NCBI GenBank assembly: GCA_017436905.1
Contig: JAFSCF010000007.1
Span: forward strand, 55,624-119,623
Length of the DNA: 64,000 bases
Source of the DNA: Clostridia bacterium
Lineage (GTDB): Bacteria > Bacillota > Clostridia > UMGS1810
Direction of reading: 5' to 3'
The notes beneath the pieces are model-generated. The model saw only the letters and a list, made by a program, of their open reading frames with translations, had not been told where the DNA came from and searched no databases. The position numbers and the translations under genes were made by a program. The stretch's first letter is position 1. Each line of letters starts with the position of its first letter. Shown here piece by piece: positions 1-7,956 of this stretch.

Positions 1-1
1 T

Positions 2-520
2 TTGCGCATAGCAGATGGTGACGAAATGCTTGACAACACCTCTGTTCACCCTGAATCGTACGAAGTTGCCGAAAAACTTATATCCAGCCTCGGCTACGGC
101 AGCAAAGATGAAAGTTTTGCAGATATTAAAGACCGTATGAAAAATTTTGATTTAAAATCTTTCTGTGCGGGCAACAACGTGGGCGAACCTACCGTTGAAG
201 ACATTGCTGACTCACTCGCACGCCCCGGCAGAGATATCCGTGAAGACCTTGCCTCGCCTGTGCTTTCTACCGATATTATGGGTATGGAAGACCTTAAAGA
301 GGGTATGATTTTAACCGGCACCGTAAGAAATGTAATAGACTTCGGCGCATTTGTAGATATAGGCGTTCATCAGGACGGTCTTGTGCACATATCGCAGTTA
401 AGCGATAAATATATCAAACATCCTATGGAAGTTGTAAATGTCGGCGATGTGGTAAAGGTGAAAGTTATAGGTGTTGATTTGAATAAAAAAAGAATTTCGC
501 TTTCTATGAAAGAAGTTTGA
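2..520 (+). CDS. tex: Tex-family RNA-binding transcription accessory protein, C-terminal part
   Basis: This is the 3' end of a gene that begins before the window; about 172 residues are present and the true start is not visible. The first part carries the helix-hairpin-helix region typical of Tex, including LDNTSVHPESY. The last 70 residues are an S1 RNA-binding domain (GTVRNVIDFGAFVDIG, then DGLVHISQLSD, ending KRISLSMK). Tex proteins are about 700-750 residues, bind nucleic acid in the cytoplasm and affect transcription. The gene ends with TGA; no clear terminator was seen before the next gene. Confidence 0.9.
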   Translation: MRIADGDEMLDNTSVHPESYEVAEKLISSLGYGSKDESFADIKDRMKNFDLKSFCAGNNVGEPTVEDIADSLARPGRDIREDLASPVLSTDIMGMEDLKEGMILTGTVRNVIDFGAFVDIGVHQDGLVHISQLSDKYIKHPMEVVNVGDVVKVKVIGVDLNKKRISLSMKEV

Positions 521-768
521 AAACTTGTGGTATACAAATCAACCAAAGAAAAATGAAAAAAATAGGTTTGTTTAGATTGAATATAAACAAAAACACCATG
601 CTAAAACCCTTGAAAATGTTAGGTTTCTTCGAATTTGTCGAATGTTACTAAAGAATGAAAAATTATTTTGTGCATTTAACTACTGGCATATATTTTTGGA
701 ATGTGCTATTATTAATGTAAGATAAAATAGTTTGATTATGTTTTAACACATATAGGAGGTAAAATCAA

Positions 769-1881
769 ATGGCAGGGTTAAAATTAGATCACATTTACAA
801 AAGATACGCAGGCGGCGTAACAGCAGTATCTGACTTCACTCTTGATATCGAAGATAAAGAGTTCGTCGTACTGGTTGGTCCTTCCGGTTGCGGTAAATCA
901 ACTACACTGCGTATGATTGCAGGTCTTGAGGAAATCTCTGAGGGTGAACTTTATATCGATGGCGAAATGGTTAACGATAAAGCACCTAAAGACAGAGATA
1001 TCGCAATGGTTTTCCAGAACTATGCTCTGTATCCTCATATGACAGTTTTTGAGAATATGGCTTTCGGTCTTAAACTCAGAAAAACACCTAAAGATGAAAT
1101 TAAGAGACGCGTTAACGAAGCGGCTAAAATTCTTGATATTGAGCACCTGCTCGACAGAAAACCAAAGGCTCTTTCCGGTGGTCAGAGACAGCGTGTTGCG
1201 CTTGGTCGTGCTATCGTTCGTGAGCCTAAGGTATTCCTTATGGACGAACCTCTCTCTAACCTGGACGCTAAACTGCGTGTACAGATGAGAACAGAAATCG
1301 GTAAACTGCATAAGAGATTGCAGACAACCTTTATCTACGTTACTCATGACCAGACAGAGGCTATGACAATGGGTACAAGAATTATCGTTATGAAAGACGG
1401 TTTTGTTCAGCAGATTGATTCTCCTGCTAACTTGTACACCAACCCCGTTAATATGTTCGTTGCAGGCTTTATCGGCAGCCCACAGATGAACTTTGCTGAT
1501 GTTACTGTTGAAAAAGAAGGCGATGCTATCTACTTAAAAGGCGACGGCATCAATGTTAAAATGCCCGAAGGCAAAACTGCTCAGATTGAAGCAGCAGGCA
1601 TTATTGGTAAAACTGTTGTTCTGGGTATCCGTCCTGAAGATATTCACGATGAAGAAGCAATCCTTTCTTCTTACCCCGAAAGCAACCTCGATGCGCACGT
1701 AGACCTTACTGAAATGATGGGTGCTGAAACATATCTCTACTTGAAGATTGGTAATGTTCCCTTCACAGCAAGAGTTAACCCCAGAAGCACCGCTAAACAC
1801 GGCGATGATATCAAAGTTGTATTCGATGCTAACAAAATCCACCTGTTCGATAAAGAAACAGAACTGTCTCTGCTTAAATAA
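769..1881 (+). CDS. msmX: Sugar ABC transporter ATP-binding protein, MsmX/UgpC/MalK type
   Basis: This is the cytoplasmic ATPase that energises CUT1 sugar importers. Walker A (GPSGCGKST) is at residues 37-45, the LSGGQ signature at 135-139 and Walker B (VFLMDEP) at 155-161, followed by the H-loop YVTHD. Residues from about 240 form the MalK-type regulatory domain. The length, 370 residues, is normal. The start follows a strong AGGAGG site. It is a single gene with its own terminator and no permease beside it. In Firmicutes one such ATPase commonly serves several importers, so it may power the ATPase-less importer at 6.1-9.5 kb; that pairing is inference. Confidence 0.93.
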   Translation: MAGLKLDHIYKRYAGGVTAVSDFTLDIEDKEFVVLVGPSGCGKSTTLRMIAGLEEISEGELYIDGEMVNDKAPKDRDIAMVFQNYALYPHMTVFENMAFGLKLRKTPKDEIKRRVNEAAKILDIEHLLDRKPKALSGGQRQRVALGRAIVREPKVFLMDEPLSNLDAKLRVQMRTEIGKLHKRLQTTFIYVTHDQTEAMTMGTRIIVMKDGFVQQIDSPANLYTNPVNMFVAGFIGSPQMNFADVTVEKEGDAIYLKGDGINVKMPEGKTAQIEAAGIIGKTVVLGIRPEDIHDEEAILSSYPESNLDAHVDLTEMMGAETYLYLKIGNVPFTARVNPRSTAKHGDDIKVVFDANKIHLFDKETELSLLK

Positions 1882-1888
1882 TGATTTT

Positions 1889-1918
1889 AAAAGCCACACC
1901 GAAAGGTGTGGCTTTTTG
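1889..1918 (+). terminator. Rho-independent terminator after the sugar-ABC ATPase
   Basis: A perfect 10-bp stem (AAGCCACACC, loop GAAA, GGTGTGGCTT) ends in a short T run eight bases after the stop codon. Confidence 0.9.
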
Positions 1919-1921
1919 GTT

Positions 1922-2061
1922 AATGAATAATGAATGATGAAAAATGAATAGTGAATAATTATGGTTAGAAAATCACTTTGTGATTTTCTTTTATATTTTC
2001 AAATGCGCAGCATTTGTTCCGAAATTATTAATTCTTCATTATTCATCATTCATTATTCATT
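1922..2061 (+). repeat. MITE-like palindromic repeat, copy 1
   Basis: This non-coding block of about 140 bp is bounded by long inverted termini built from reiterated TGAATAATGAATGATGAA-like words. Inside are two small perfect hairpins: GAAAATCAC-TTT-GTGATTTTC at 1968-1988 and AAATGC-GCA-GCATTT at 2001-2015. A second copy lies in the opposite orientation near 41.05-41.18 kb, upstream of prfB. There is no open reading frame. The form suggests a miniature inverted-repeat element moved by a transposase encoded elsewhere. It sits just upstream of the rpsU promoter. Confidence 0.75.
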
Positions 2062-2077
2062 TAATTTAAAATAGGTG

Positions 2078-2106
2078 TTGACATTGGCTTGATTTCATAG
2101 TATAAT
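2078..2106 (+). promoter_or_regulatory. Consensus sigma-A promoter for rpsU-yqeY
   Basis: TTGACA, a 17-bp spacer and TATAAT match the consensus perfectly. Transcription would start near 2113 and cover rpsU and yqeY. Confidence 0.9.
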
Positions 2107-2181
2107 TATAGAGTGCAATTTTGTCTATTCCCATTGGAAGCGAAAGTTTTCGCTAATTGCAATTCGGAGGGAGGGATTTTT

Positions 2182-2358
2182 GTGTCAGAAATCAGAATTA
2201 AGGACAATGAGTCTTTAGATAGTGCGCTTCGTAGATTTAAACGTCAGTGTGCAAAGGCCGGTGTTTTATCAGAACTCAGAAAGAGAGAACACTATGAGAA
2301 GCCCAGCGTAAAACGTAAGAAAAAGTCAGAAGCTGCCAGAAAAAGGTCTTATAAATAA
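2182..2358 (+). CDS. rpsU: 30S ribosomal protein S21
   Basis: A 58-residue basic protein ([20 protein letters not shown], ending in a Lys/Arg-rich tail [15 protein letters not shown]) with the normal length and layout of bacterial S21. The start is the GTG at 2182, which follows a strong GGAGGGAGG site; an in-frame ATG upstream would add non-homologous residues. It is followed 27 bases later by yqeY, a classic rpsU-yqeY pair in Firmicutes, and both read from the strong promoter at 2078. Confidence 0.95.
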   Translation: MSEIRIKDNESLDSALRRFKRQCAKAGVLSELRKREHYEKPSVKRKKKSEAARKRSYK

Positions 2359-2385
2359 TATTGTTTTTTAAGAAGGTGCAACGCG

Positions 2386-2832
2386 ATGAGTTTGAAAGAA
2401 CAACTTGCACAGGATTTAAAGGCGTCTATGAAAGATAAAGACGTAATCCGTAAAAACGCTGTTCAGAGTATCCGTGCTGCAGTACTGCAGGTGGAAAAAG
2501 ACTCTAAAGTAACTTTAGATGATGACGGCGTTATAGGTGTTATTGCTAAAGAAGTTAAAAAACGTAAAGATGTTTTGCCTGATTATGAAAAAAGCGGCCG
2601 TGAGGATTTGATTGCCGAACTAAAAAAAGAGATAGAAGTATTAACTGGGTATCTTCCTTCCCAATTAACTCAAGAGGAATTAGACGGGATTGTTAAAGAT
2701 GCAATTGATAGAATCGGCGCTACTTCTATGAAAGATATGGGCAAAATAATGGCCGATGTTATGCCGAAGATTACCGGCAGAGCAGACGGCGGCGCGGTTA
2801 ATGTAACCGTAAGAAAACTTTTAGGTCTTTAA
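2386..2832 (+). CDS. yqeY: GatB/YqeY domain protein
   Basis: 148 residues spanning one complete YqeY domain, the helical module also found at the C-terminus of GatB in the tRNA amidotransferase (ends GRADGGAVNVTVRKLLGL). The free-standing protein is thought to interact with tRNA or amidotransferase, but its exact role is unsettled. An AAGGTG site precedes the ATG. It is co-transcribed with rpsU and ends at its own terminator. Confidence 0.93.
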   Translation: MSLKEQLAQDLKASMKDKDVIRKNAVQSIRAAVLQVEKDSKVTLDDDGVIGVIAKEVKKRKDVLPDYEKSGREDLIAELKKEIEVLTGYLPSQLTQEELDGIVKDAIDRIGATSMKDMGKIMADVMPKITGRADGGAVNVTVRKLLGL

Positions 2833-2862
2833 TTTCCATAGACTATTTAGGAAGAATTAATG

Positions 2863-2889
2863 GCTGTCACTCAGGTGGCAGCTTTTTTC
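2863..2889 (+). terminator. Rho-independent terminator after yqeY
   Basis: The stem GCTGTCAC / GTGGCAGC (one G-T pair) has a TCAG loop and is followed by six T residues. Confidence 0.88.
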
Positions 2890-2957
2890 TGTCCTTTTTG
2901 GAAATATTTGGATAAAATTCTACAATAATCCTCATTAATTTTTGTAAATATTTGCCA

Positions 2958-2986
2958 TTGTATTAATTTACAATATTTGGTAGAAT
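2958..2986 (+). promoter_or_regulatory. Probable promoter of the AbrB-like gene
   Basis: TTGTAT, a 17-bp spacer and TAGAAT lie about 30 bp before the start codon. AbrB proteins often control their own gene and the region is very A+T rich, but no clear operator was seen. Confidence 0.5.
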
Positions 2987-3017
2987 ATAATCGTAAAATA
3001 TATATATTGGAGGTAAT

Positions 3018-3422
3018 ATGATGAAAGCCACCGGAATAGTACGTAGAATTGACGATTTAGGTAGATTGGTGTTTCCTATTGAAATCCGTAGAATACTTGA
3101 CATTACGCAAGGCGATAAAATAGAGATTTATGTAACGAACAACAAAGTTGTGTGCAAAAAATACATAGAAGGGGCTGTTCATCCTACTACAAGTGTGGTG
3201 CGTCCTGTTGACTCTCTGGGCAGAACCGTTATCCCTATGGAAGTGCGCAAAATGCTTTCGTTGCCGGTTAAAGCGGCAATGCAGATATTTGTTGACGGCG
3301 ATTCAATTGTGCTTAAAGAATACGAAGAAAAATGCGTATTCTGTGCAAGAGCAGATAGTTTGTTTGATTTTAAAAACAAAAAAATCTGTGCTGCGTGCAA
3401 AGAACAAATTTCTATTCTGTAA
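3018..3422 (+). CDS. Tandem AbrB/SpoVT-type regulator with C-terminal Cys4 motif
   Basis: This is a 134-residue DNA-binding protein. Residues 3-48 are a full AbrB swapped-hairpin domain (ATGIVRRIDDLGRLVFPIEI). Residues about 59-103 repeat the pattern (SVVRPVDSLGRTVIPMEV), so the protein holds two AbrB-like domains in tandem, whereas Bacillus AbrB has one and forms dimers. The tail has CVFC and CAAC, spaced as a small zinc-ribbon-like site. Two ATG codons are adjacent (3018 and 3021) behind GGAGG. It is monocistronic with its own terminator. A transition-state type regulator is inferred; its targets are unknown. Confidence 0.85.
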   Translation: MMKATGIVRRIDDLGRLVFPIEIRRILDITQGDKIEIYVTNNKVVCKKYIEGAVHPTTSVVRPVDSLGRTVIPMEVRKMLSLPVKAAMQIFVDGDSIVLKEYEEKCVFCARADSLFDFKNKKICAACKEQISIL

Positions 3423-3440
3423 AAATTTTGTCTTTCACAA

Positions 3441-3475
3441 AACAACCCCGTACTTTGCACGGGGTTGTTTTTTAT
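3441..3475 (+). terminator. Terminator between convergent genes
   Basis: The stem AACAACCCCGT / ACGGGGTTGTT with a 7-nt loop is followed by T residues on the plus strand. On the minus strand a short T stretch also follows, so it may serve the convergent AraC-family gene as well. Confidence 0.85.
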
Positions 3476-5733
3476 ATTTTAGAACTTTTTCTGTAGGCGC
3501 CGGGTGTGGTGTTGGTAATCTTTTTAAAGATTTTAATCAGTACCGTTGCGTTTGCATAGCCGACTGTAGTTGCGATTTCGTTAATCGGCAAATCGGTGGT
3601 ACGCAACAACTCCTGCGCTTTTTTGATGCGCAAATCCGAGATGTAGTCTATAAAGTTTGCACCAATAAAATCTTTGAAAAAGTGCGACATATAGGTGTAG
3701 TTCATAGAGAATTCGTCAGCTACAAGGCTAAGCGACATATTCGGATTGTTGTAGTGAAGTTTTACATAATCTGTAATAGCGATTTTAAGTTTTTCCTTTT
3801 TGGCAATATGGTTTTCGGTAATCTGGTCACAGATTTTTTCAAATATACCGTGGATTGTTTCAACCAGTTCAGCAATACTTTTGCACTCCATCAACTTTTC
3901 AAAAGGTGCATCGTCTTTGTCGAAAACAGCCGTTATGTTAATTGCTTTGTTGGATATTATCTTTAGCGCAGTAGCGGTAAGGTCAAAGAACAGACACCTG
4001 CTCATATCAAGAGAAAGCGACGCATTTGCGCTGACTATCTGGTCTATAAGTTCACGTACGGCATCGATGTTGCCGCTGATAACGGCGCTATGGAGTTTGT
4101 CTTCAACTTCCAACGGATACGAATATCTGTAATCGGCATTTTTAATATTTGTATAAGGAAGAATGTTTTTCGAGCCTGTAAGTGCACAATATTCGGCAGC
4201 CTCTTTTGCCTGAGAATATGATGTTGAAATCTGTTCTGCGCCGGTTAAGATTGTGCCAACGCCGATATTAATAACCGTATCAAAATTTTCTACAAAGAAT
4301 GTGCGTATAAAACTGAGTTGCGAAAGAATTGTATTTTCAATTTCGCTGTTGTTTTCGGTCAGGTTGATAATGCTCACCAATGAATGAAGTTCTGAATCAT
4401 CGGCAAACACCTCGCCAACAGGAGCAAACACCTCTGAAACGATATTCGATATAGCATATTTGATAATCGGCACATCTTCCTGCGGAATTTCGTCAAGACT
4501 GAAATAAATTACACAGAAATGTGCGTGCAGGAATGAAATCTCAACCTTTTTGCATGCCTCGGCAATCTGGTCTGCCGACATAAAATTACCACGGAGTATG
4601 TCTGATATCAGCATTTTGCGCAATGTGGTTTCGCTTTCTTCAAGTATCGGTTCCATGCGTGCCTTTTCGCTTAAAATATTGCGTATTGCTGATTGAATAT
4701 GCTCAAACTCATCGCCGGACTCTTTTTTGTGGTCGGCGCTTTCAAGCATATTTGAAATCTCACGTACGGGCTGAGTGTTCCTTTTTGCAATCCAGTATAT
4801 ACCGAGCGAACCGCCGAACAGAACAATTAAAAGATAGAGAATAATGGCAGTTCGTATGGGGGTTACGCCCGACTGAACCGAACGGTCGCTTTCGATAAAC
4901 ACATACTTAAGATTTTCCGTAATGGAATCTCTTACACAGTATGTAACGCTTTCGCCGTTCAGTTTGCTGTGTCCGTGTCCCTCGCGTACATTAGCGTATT
5001 CGGTAGAAACAAATTTTTCATCGCCCGCCTCAAGCAAAATCGAACTGTTTTCGTCGAGTATGAAAAATGCGCTCCCGCCATTTTCAAATTTATCGGCAAA
5101 TCCGGAAATCATTTCCTCAACATTAAGCAGAACAACAACATTTCCGTCAAACGTTTCCATAAGCGGATACGACTGTGTAACAAATATATAAGGCTTATAA
5201 ACAACTCTGTTAAGGAGTTTGATATCCATTGCCGGAAACACAGTGCAAAAAGAGGGAGTGTTTAAAATCTGAACGAAAATTTCCTTTTCTTTTCCCTGAA
5301 TACCGAGGATATTGTCGCAGTACTGGTCAATAGTGAATAACGAGCGATTGTTGTTTATTAAAACATTATTCTTCTTATTATATATAAAAATATCGCCTAT
5401 GTATGAGCGAGTTACAGCGTCTTTGGGGAAAAAGTCAAAAGTTTGCAGTTCAAAACCGGTGTAGGTATTTGCCGGAGCCTCAGAATATGCCAGTAATCCG
5501 TCTGACGTGGCAACCTGTATGGATAACTGTTTAATTTCGGACAAACTTGCATCCATGCTTCGCTGAATGTGCGCAAGTGATTGGTAGTTTCTTTCCTTAA
5601 TCTGGTTAAGAGTAGCGTGCAGCGAAAGTTCCGAAACTACTGAACCGAAAATGGTTGGAACAAGCAAAACGATAAACAAGACTGAAATATATTTAAAAAG
5701 ATAACTTTTTTTGTTAAAATACTTTTTCAGCAT
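3472..5733 (-). CDS. Membrane-bound AraC-family sensor-regulator
   Basis: 753 residues from the ATG at 5733, which follows GGAGGG; a TTG slightly upstream has no spaced site. A transmembrane helix near residues 14-36 is followed by an extracellular sensor domain of about 250 residues and a second helix near 293-318 (LYLLIVLFGGSLGIYWIAKR). A cytoplasmic linker leads to a C-terminal AraC-type double helix-turn-helix over the last 100 residues, with the typical ending VGYANATVLIKIFKKITNTTPGAYRK split over both helices. Such one-piece sensors read an outside sugar and switch on nearby uptake genes. It is divergent from the sugar importer and facing consensus promoters lie between them, so that importer is the likely target (inference). 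Confidence 0.88.
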   Translation of the reverse strand: MLKKYFNKKSYLFKYISVLFIVLLVPTIFGSVVSELSLHATLNQIKERNYQSLAHIQRSMDASLSEIKQLSIQVATSDGLLAYSEAPANTYTGFELQTFDFFPKDAVTRSYIGDIFIYNKKNNVLINNNRSLFTIDQYCDNILGIQGKEKEIFVQILNTPSFCTVFPAMDIKLLNRVVYKPYIFVTQSYPLMETFDGNVVVLLNVEEMISGFADKFENGGSAFFILDENSSILLEAGDEKFVSTEYANVREGHGHSKLNGESVTYCVRDSITENLKYVFIESDRSVQSGVTPIRTAIILYLLIVLFGGSLGIYWIAKRNTQPVREISNMLESADHKKESGDEFEHIQSAIRNILSEKARMEPILEESETTLRKMLISDILRGNFMSADQIAEACKKVEISFLHAHFCVIYFSLDEIPQEDVPIIKYAISNIVSEVFAPVGEVFADDSELHSLVSIINLTENNSEIENTILSQLSFIRTFFVENFDTVINIGVGTILTGAEQISTSYSQAKEAAEYCALTGSKNILPYTNIKNADYRYSYPLEVEDKLHSAVISGNIDAVRELIDQIVSANASLSLDMSRCLFFDLTATALKIISNKAINITAVFDKDDAPFEKLMECKSIAELVETIHGIFEKICDQITENHIAKKEKLKIAITDYVKLHYNNPNMSLSLVADEFSMNYTYMSHFFKDFIGANFIDYISDLRIKKAQELLRTTDLPINEIATTVGYANATVLIKIFKKITNTTPGAYRKSSKI

Positions 5734-5805
5734 AGTACCCTCCAAAACCAATAAATTACAAATTTAAGCATCTGCCAATTGCTTAAAAGGAGATTTTATA
5801 GGCTC

Positions 5806-5834
5806 ATTATAACTGAAAAATCATTTACTGTCAA
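5806..5834 (-). promoter_or_regulatory. Consensus promoter of the AraC-family sensor
   Basis: Read on the minus strand: TTGACA (5834-5829), 17-bp spacer, TATAAT (5811-5806), giving a leader of about 65 nt before the ATG at 5733. Confidence 0.8.
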
Positions 5835-5976
5835 TGTGAAGCAATTCACTTTTTAGTATGAAAATATTCCCCACTTCTGCTAAAAAGATGCAAAAAACAC
5901 AACCGATAGGGGTAGTGTAACGGGGTAACACACCATTTTGTGTATAAAACAGGCGATTAAAATCAAAAGTGGACGA

Positions 5977-6005
5977 TTGATACAGTGTGAAAAATGGAGT
6001 ACAAT
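5977..6005 (+). promoter_or_regulatory. Promoter of the sugar importer operon
   Basis: TTGATA, a 17-bp spacer and TACAAT lie about 58 bp before the first permease start. Directly upstream, GGCGATT and GGACGATT form a loose direct repeat that could be an activator site. Confidence 0.7.
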
Positions 6006-6063
6006 TTAAATATAGTTAATCTGCAATAATGTGCGAATTTTTTGTTGGGAGGTTTTAAACGAA

Positions 6064-7026
6064 ATGATTGCAGCAAAGCAAAAGGGCGCATCGAAAGAAC
6101 TCGCCAAAATCAACGAAGGCAAAAAAGAAACGTTCATCGGTGAAATCAGGAAAAATAAACTGACTTATGCCATGGCTATCCCCGGTATACTGTTCTTCCT
6201 TATTTTTCATTACGCACCAATGTTCGGTGTAATAATTGCCTTCCAGGACTACTCTGTAGCGAGAGGTTTTTTTGCAAGCGAATGGGTAGGCTTAAAACAC
6301 ATCATCGACTTTTGCAAGAGTGTGTACTTTACAAGAACTGTAGGGAACACGGTTGTTATCAGTGTAATGAACCTTGTAATAGGTTTCCCTGCACCTATAA
6401 TCCTTGCACTTCTGTTAAACGAAATAAAGTCAAGCGGATATAAACGCGTAGTACAGACGGTTACATATATTCCCCACTTTATTTCAACAGTTATTATCTG
6501 TGGTATGATATCAAAATTCTGTATGAAAGACGGAATGTTTAATATCATTCTCGGTTGGTTTGGCTTTGAGGCAAGAAACCTTCTGCAAGAGCCCTCAGCA
6601 TTCAAGTGGATTTACGTATTGTCCGACCTGTGGCAGCAGGTTGGATGGAACTCCATCATTTACTTGGCGGCGCTCACAAACGTAGACCCCACTTTGTATG
6701 AGGCGGCTTCAATCGACGGTGCGGGAAAGTTAAGACAGGTATTTGCAATAACAATTCCTTCAATTATCCCTACCGTTGTAACATTGTTCATTATGAGAAT
6801 GGGTTCAATGCTCAGTGTAGGTTCGGATAAAATTCTTCTTTTATATAACCCGACCATATACGAAACATCAGACGTTATCAATACATACGTTTACAGAAAA
6901 GGTCTGCTTGAGATGAACTACTCATACTCAACCGCAATCGGACTTTTCAACTCGCTGGTAAATCTGTGCTTCCTGAACGTATCTAACGCAATCAGCAGAA
7001 AAGTCACAGAAACAAGTTTGTGGTAA
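6064..7026 (+). CDS. Sugar ABC transporter permease, LplB type
   Basis: 320 residues; the ATG at 6064 follows GGGAGG, while an in-frame start at 6031 lacks a site. It has about six membrane helices (the first is AMAIPGILFFLIFHYAPMFG) and the EAA-loop motif EAASIDGAGKLRQVF that docks the ATPase. LplB-family permeases pair with a YtcP-type permease and a large lipoprotein to import poly- or oligosaccharides such as rhamnogalacturonan fragments. It is followed after 14 bases by the second permease. No ATPase is encoded here, so the shared MsmX-type ATPase is presumably used. Confidence 0.92.
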   Translation: MIAAKQKGASKELAKINEGKKETFIGEIRKNKLTYAMAIPGILFFLIFHYAPMFGVIIAFQDYSVARGFFASEWVGLKHIIDFCKSVYFTRTVGNTVVISVMNLVIGFPAPIILALLLNEIKSSGYKRVVQTVTYIPHFISTVIICGMISKFCMKDGMFNIILGWFGFEARNLLQEPSAFKWIYVLSDLWQQVGWNSIIYLAALTNVDPTLYEAASIDGAGKLRQVFAITIPSIIPTVVTLFIMRMGSMLSVGSDKILLLYNPTIYETSDVINTYVYRKGLLEMNYSYSTAIGLFNSLVNLCFLNVSNAISRKVTETSLW

Positions 7027-7040
7027 GGAGGTGAGTCGGA

Positions 7041-7919
7041 ATGAAAATTAAAATCAGCAAAGCAGAAAGAGCGTTCGACGTATTTAACGTACTGTTTATG
7101 TTCTGTATGATAACCATATGTTTGTATCCTTTTATATACGTTCTGTTCGGCTCACTCAGTAATGCAAGCGAACTTATGAGGGTAAGAGGTCTTCTGTGGC
7201 GTCCGGCAGGCTTTTCGCTGGACGGATATAAAGAGGTTTTGAAAAATAAAGATATTTACACAGGTCTTGGAAACTCATTGTATTTTATATTAGTGGGTAC
7301 AACACTTTCAATCGTGGTAGGCTGTCTGTTGGCATTTGTGCTTTCAAGACCATACCTGAGATATAAGAGTGTAATAATGAAGTTTATGCTCGTTACAATG
7401 TTCTTCCACGGCGGACTTATCCCGACATTCTTAGTCGTTAAAGGCATTGGATTGTATGACAGCAGATGGTCAATCATTCTTCTTACAATGCTCAGTACAT
7501 ATAACGTAATCGTATTAAAGAGTGCGTTTGACGGCGTACCGGCAAGTATAGAAGAATCTGCACGTATAGACGGTGCCGGCAGTATGACAGTACTGTGGAA
7601 ACTGATAGTTCCGCTTTCAAAAGCGGCAATAGCGGTACAGATTCTGTTCTACGCAGTTGCAACATGGAACTCATGGTTTAACGCAATGATTTACTTAAAA
7701 GACCGTGCAAAGTTTCCTATTCAGTTAATACTGCGCGAAATTCTTGTTGATAACCAGAGTTCAGGCGCAAGCGGAGCAGCAATAGAAGATAAAGTAGGTT
7801 TTTCCGACGTTATCAAGTATACAACTGTTATAGTAACAATCACACCAATCCTTTGTGTATACCCGTTTTTGCAGAAACACTTTGTCAAAGGTGTAATGAT
7901 TGGTGCAGTTAAAGGATAA
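7041..7919 (+). CDS. Sugar ABC transporter permease, YtcP type
   Basis: 292 residues with six predicted membrane segments and the EAA-type motif ESARIDGAGSMTVLWKLIVP. It ends with the sequence FLQKHFVKGVMIGAVKG that is typical of CUT1 permeases of the YtcP group. The start follows AAGGAGGTGA. It forms the permease heterodimer with the preceding gene, and the substrate-binding lipoprotein follows after 37 bases. Confidence 0.92.
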   Translation: MKIKISKAERAFDVFNVLFMFCMITICLYPFIYVLFGSLSNASELMRVRGLLWRPAGFSLDGYKEVLKNKDIYTGLGNSLYFILVGTTLSIVVGCLLAFVLSRPYLRYKSVIMKFMLVTMFFHGGLIPTFLVVKGIGLYDSRWSIILLTMLSTYNVIVLKSAFDGVPASIEESARIDGAGSMTVLWKLIVPLSKAAIAVQILFYAVATWNSWFNAMIYLKDRAKFPIQLILREILVDNQSSGASGAAIEDKVGFSDVIKYTTVIVTITPILCVYPFLQKHFVKGVMIGAVKG

Positions 7920-7956
7920 TAAAATAAACAAACTATAAAAGGAAAGAGGTAAAAAA

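Larger units (their letters stand above)
5734..6063. promoter_or_regulatory. Divergent control region between the AraC sensor and the sugar importer
   Basis: This 330-bp stretch holds no gene. It contains a minus-strand promoter at 5806-5834, a plus-strand promoter at 5977-6005, a small inverted repeat GTGAA-GCAA-TTCAC at 5836-5849 next to the minus -35 box, and an imperfect inverted repeat around GTGTAACGGGGTAACAC in the middle. These are candidate binding sites for the AraC-family regulator. Confidence 0.55.

Noticed and set aside
898..1347. A long antisense open frame inside the sugar-ABC ATPase gene
   Set aside because: It lies entirely within a well-supported gene, has no ribosome site, and its translation is Cys/Phe-rich and matches no family.
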